Shown: positions 62,200 through 64,000 of the stretch, one piece after another
How positions within the stretch are numbered: position 1 is the stretch's first letter
Layout: every line of letters starts with the position of its first letter
Assembly: GCF_900232865.1 (NCBI RefSeq)
Contig: NZ_OCTS01000005.1
Span: forward strand, 236,432-300,431
Direction: 5' to 3'
Source of the DNA: Corynebacterium dentalis
Lineage (GTDB): Bacteria > Actinomycetota > Actinomycetes > Mycobacteriales > Mycobacteriaceae
DNA: 64,000 bases
Notes under the pieces: model-generated
What the model was told of the DNA's origin: nothing
Seen by the model: only the letters and a program-made list of their open reading frames with translations
The model's database searches: none
Made by a program: the position numbers and the translations under genes

Positions 62200-63660
62200 T
62201 TACTCCGATTCTGAGGCGGATTCTCCGTTGAGGGCGGCAATTCGGTCCTCGATGTCCATCAGGCCTTCGGTATCCAGCTCAGCAGACTTCCGGAACCACT
62301 CGATAGCTTCATCGTCACGTCCCACAAGTTCGAGAGCATCTGCATAGGCATAGTACAGACGCAGTCGGTTGACCTCTGGCACATCCGGCAGCTCGAGAAC
62401 GTCCTGGAGCGTGATCAGTGCGGCGTCCTTGTCATCCAAGTCATGATGCGCCCCAGCCACGACAATGGCGAGCTCAACTCGAGATTCTGGATCCAACTCT
62501 TCCACATCATGTTCACGACTGACCTCGAGGGCCTTCTCGGGGCGTCCCAGCCCACGCTCAGCGTCAGCCAGTACTGCGAGGAGGCCGGCACCGCCCGACA
62601 TGCGGCGGGCCGCGCGAAGCTCAGAGATGGCCTCCTTCCACTCGCCTGCGTGGTAGGCAGCGATGCCGTTAGTTTCGCGGGCGACGGAAACGCGACCAGC
62701 ACGGTCCTTTGCTGCTCGGGCGTGCTCCAGCGCCTTCTGCGGCTCTTCATCTAGGAGAACAGCAGTCATGATGAGATGCTTTGCCACCATGTCCGCGTTG
62801 TCCTTGGCTAGACTGCGCAGCTCCTGGCGTACCGATGGATCCAACTCCTTGGGATCGATGTCCGCCGGAACTGCTGGCTCATTGATCCGCTTGTTGATCC
62901 GCTCTTCGCGGTAGCCGGAACGCTGCGGTCCGGACTGCTGAGCCCGGTTGGCACCACCACGGTTTGCGTGCTGGAATCCACGGTCATCGCTACGGCGGTC
63001 ATTACCGCGACGGTCGTCACGGTTGCCACCACGTCGGTCGTCCCGCTTGAAGTCACGGCCACCACCGCGACGATCATCCCTGTTGAAGTCGCGGCGACCA
63101 CCGCGACGATCATTACGGCGATCATCATCGTTGAAACGACGGCCGCCACGGCGCTCGTCTCCGCCGCGTGCGCCACGATTGTCGCGGTTGTCTTCCCGTC
63201 CTCGGTAAGCACGATCATCATCGCGTCCGCGGTATCCTCGGCGGTCATCGCGACGATCAACATTGTTGAAGCGACGGCCTCCACCCCGACGGTCGTCACC
63301 ACCGCGTGTGCCTCGATTGTCGCGGGCTTCGTCACGTCCCCGATTGCCACGACGGTCATCACGGTCGCCAAACGAGCGACGATCGCCATCTCGGTCATTG
63401 CGACCTTCAAAGCGTCGACCGCCGTCACGATTACCTCGGTAGGAACCGCTCCCCTGACGGTCGCCACGGGACCGGTCCCTGTCACGGCGGTCCCGGTCAC
63501 CACCGCGGTAGCCGCCACGGAGGTCACCGTCCTTGCGTTGAGTTCCCCCACTTCGGCTGTTGAATCCGCGACCACCTGAATTGTTGGATCGCTGACCGAA
63601 CGAACGACGATTCCCCTCGTTAGCGGATTCGTCCTTCGCGTCTTCGTTGTATTGAGACAT
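62200..63660 (-). CDS. TPR-like protein with Arg/Asp/Gly-rich disordered N-terminus
   Basis: 486 aa. Residues about 8-245 are built from Arg-Asp-Arg-Gly repeats (DRRGGGRDFKRDDRRG and similar), an RGG-like, probably RNA-binding, disordered region. The C-terminal half (about 260-480) is helical with tetratricopeptide-like pairs (EDPQ-like turns; LRLYYAYADALELVGRDDEA; AIEWFRKSAELDTEG). The equivalent gene opens the tlyA cluster in mycobacteria but with a shorter charged region, as far as I recall. ATG at 63660 has AAAGG 8 bases upstream. RNA or ribosome association is inferred from composition only. Confidence 0.8.
   Translation of the reverse strand: MSQYNEDAKDESANEGNRRSFGQRSNNSGGRGFNSRSGGTQRKDGDLRGGYRGGDRDRRDRDRSRGDRQGSGSYRGNRDGGRRFEGRNDRDGDRRSFGDRDDRRGNRGRDEARDNRGTRGGDDRRGGGRRFNNVDRRDDRRGYRGRDDDRAYRGREDNRDNRGARGGDERRGGRRFNDDDRRNDRRGGRRDFNRDDRRGGGRDFKRDDRRGGNRDDRRGNDRRSDDRGFQHANRGGANRAQQSGPQRSGYREERINKRINEPAVPADIDPKELDPSVRQELRSLAKDNADMVAKHLIMTAVLLDEEPQKALEHARAAKDRAGRVSVARETNGIAAYHAGEWKEAISELRAARRMSGGAGLLAVLADAERGLGRPEKALEVSREHDVEELDPESRVELAIVVAGAHHDLDDKDAALITLQDVLELPDVPEVNRLRLYYAYADALELVGRDDEAIEWFRKSAELDTEGLMDIEDRIAALNGESASESE
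62910..63600 (-). repeat. Arg/Asp/Gly-coding repeat tract
   Basis: Imperfect repeats around GACGACCGTCGCGG-like units code DRRG blocks. The tract leaves long open frames on both strands, a result of its composition and not of extra genes. Confidence 0.7.
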
Positions 63661-63784
63661 GCAACAACCTTTCACTGTTTAGTTACTGCTTTGACCATTG
63701 TAGTAGTTGGTCAAGACATCAATGGACACGCAACCAGCAATGCTCGTTCCATGGCCGAAAATCACTGGAAAATCAGCATAAACA

Positions 63785-63864
63785 CAAAAAGAGTGTGCGA
63801 GTACCTAGGTTGTCAACTGTCTCAAGGAATTACTTAACAGTTCACAACTTACGTACTCGCACAC
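63785..63864 (-). terminator. Long hairpin terminator after 5S rRNA
   Basis: Arms 63793-63820 and 63837-63864 are complementary in 25 of 28 positions, with 12 perfect base pairs at the base, followed on the minus strand by TTTTTGTGTTT. This is the end of an rRNA operon. Confidence 0.9.
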
Positions 63865-63883
63865 CCTATATTTAAATTTTTGA

Positions 63884-64000
63884 TGCCGGCGGTGACCTAC
63901 TCTCCCACACCCTCCCAGGTGCAGTACCATCGGCGCAGACAGGCTTAGCTTCCGGGTTCGGAAAGGGACCGGGCGTGACCCCGTCGCAAAAACCACCGAC
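63884..64000 (-). rRNA. rrf: 5S ribosomal RNA, 5' end at or just beyond the window
   Basis: The minus-strand sequence reads GTCACGCCCGGTCCC, GAACCCGGAAGCTAAGCC, GCCGATGGTACTGC and ends GGTCACCGCCGGCATC, the standard actinobacterial 5S pattern. About 117 nt are visible of roughly 120. An rrn operon therefore continues to the right on the minus strand. Confidence 0.92.

Noticed and set aside
62968..63579. Long plus-strand open frame antisense to the TPR gene
   Set aside because: It follows from the Arg/Asp/Gly repeat composition; the translation is a Val/Ala/Thr-rich repeat with no ribosome-binding site.
63000..63600. CRISPR-like array
   Set aside because: Repeats are irregular and keep the reading frame of the TPR gene; there are no constant repeats and unique spacers.

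Overview
The window is a 64 kb piece of an actinobacterial chromosome, almost certainly Corynebacterium (species not determined). Evidence for this is an OdhI-type FHA protein with the ETTS phosphorylation motif, an FtsR-like MerR gene beside a DUF151 gene, SecA2, RbpA, SteA with SteB/MctB, a GapB-type GAPDH, Ppm1 next to Lnt, type II NADH dehydrogenase, and many GTG starts and TANNNT boxes 6-8 nt before start codons. Nearly all of it reads as core chromosome; I see no insertion sequence, prophage or CRISPR array.

Left part (1-18.3 kb): 3' part of lnt, then ppm1; rbpA convergent; a small Cys-rich protein, a membrane-anchored YceI protein, and a small membrane protein coupled to mgtE. Then a DJ-1/PfpI protein, a Pro/Ala-rich cytochrome b-type membrane protein, a YkvI-type transporter, an APP1-type lipid phosphatase broken by a dinucleotide insertion, an amidase/flavoprotein pair, a DUF2200 remnant, a CFA-synthase-like methyltransferase and ndh.

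Middle (18.4-43.1 kb): hotdog thioesterase; a tight run gnd - DEAD-box helicase - two CNNM/CorC proteins - conserved protein, followed by a VWA protein; then, on the minus strand, secA2 - odhI - ftsR - DUF151 - MerR. Next come a hydrolase, an RraA-like protein, a short UvrA paralogue, tRNA-Pro(GGG), an acyltransferase, ACR3 with arsenate reductase, a DAACS symporter, gapB, a hemolysin III protein and an RNase H-like protein.

Right part (43.2-64 kb), all minus strand: a housekeeping block in the same order as Mycobacterium tuberculosis Rv1691-Rv1713 as I recall it: TPR protein, HAD hydrolase, small ORF, tlyA, nadK, recN, steA, steB/mctB, pyrG, nudix, xerD, parA, scpA, scpB, rluB, cmk fused to der. 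Between recN and steA sits an extra two-gene unit: a DUF3558-like lipoprotein translationally coupled to a 585-aa helical plus low-complexity protein that may be a type VII (ESX) type export substrate. The window ends in a 5S rRNA whose terminator is a long hairpin.

The most unusual signal is not a gene. A pyrimidine-rich motif close to TTTTCTTCCGACGCCAAC recurs on both strands across the window, inside genes in all three reading frames, and between genes or just after stop codons. It looks like an undescribed dispersed DNA-level signal.
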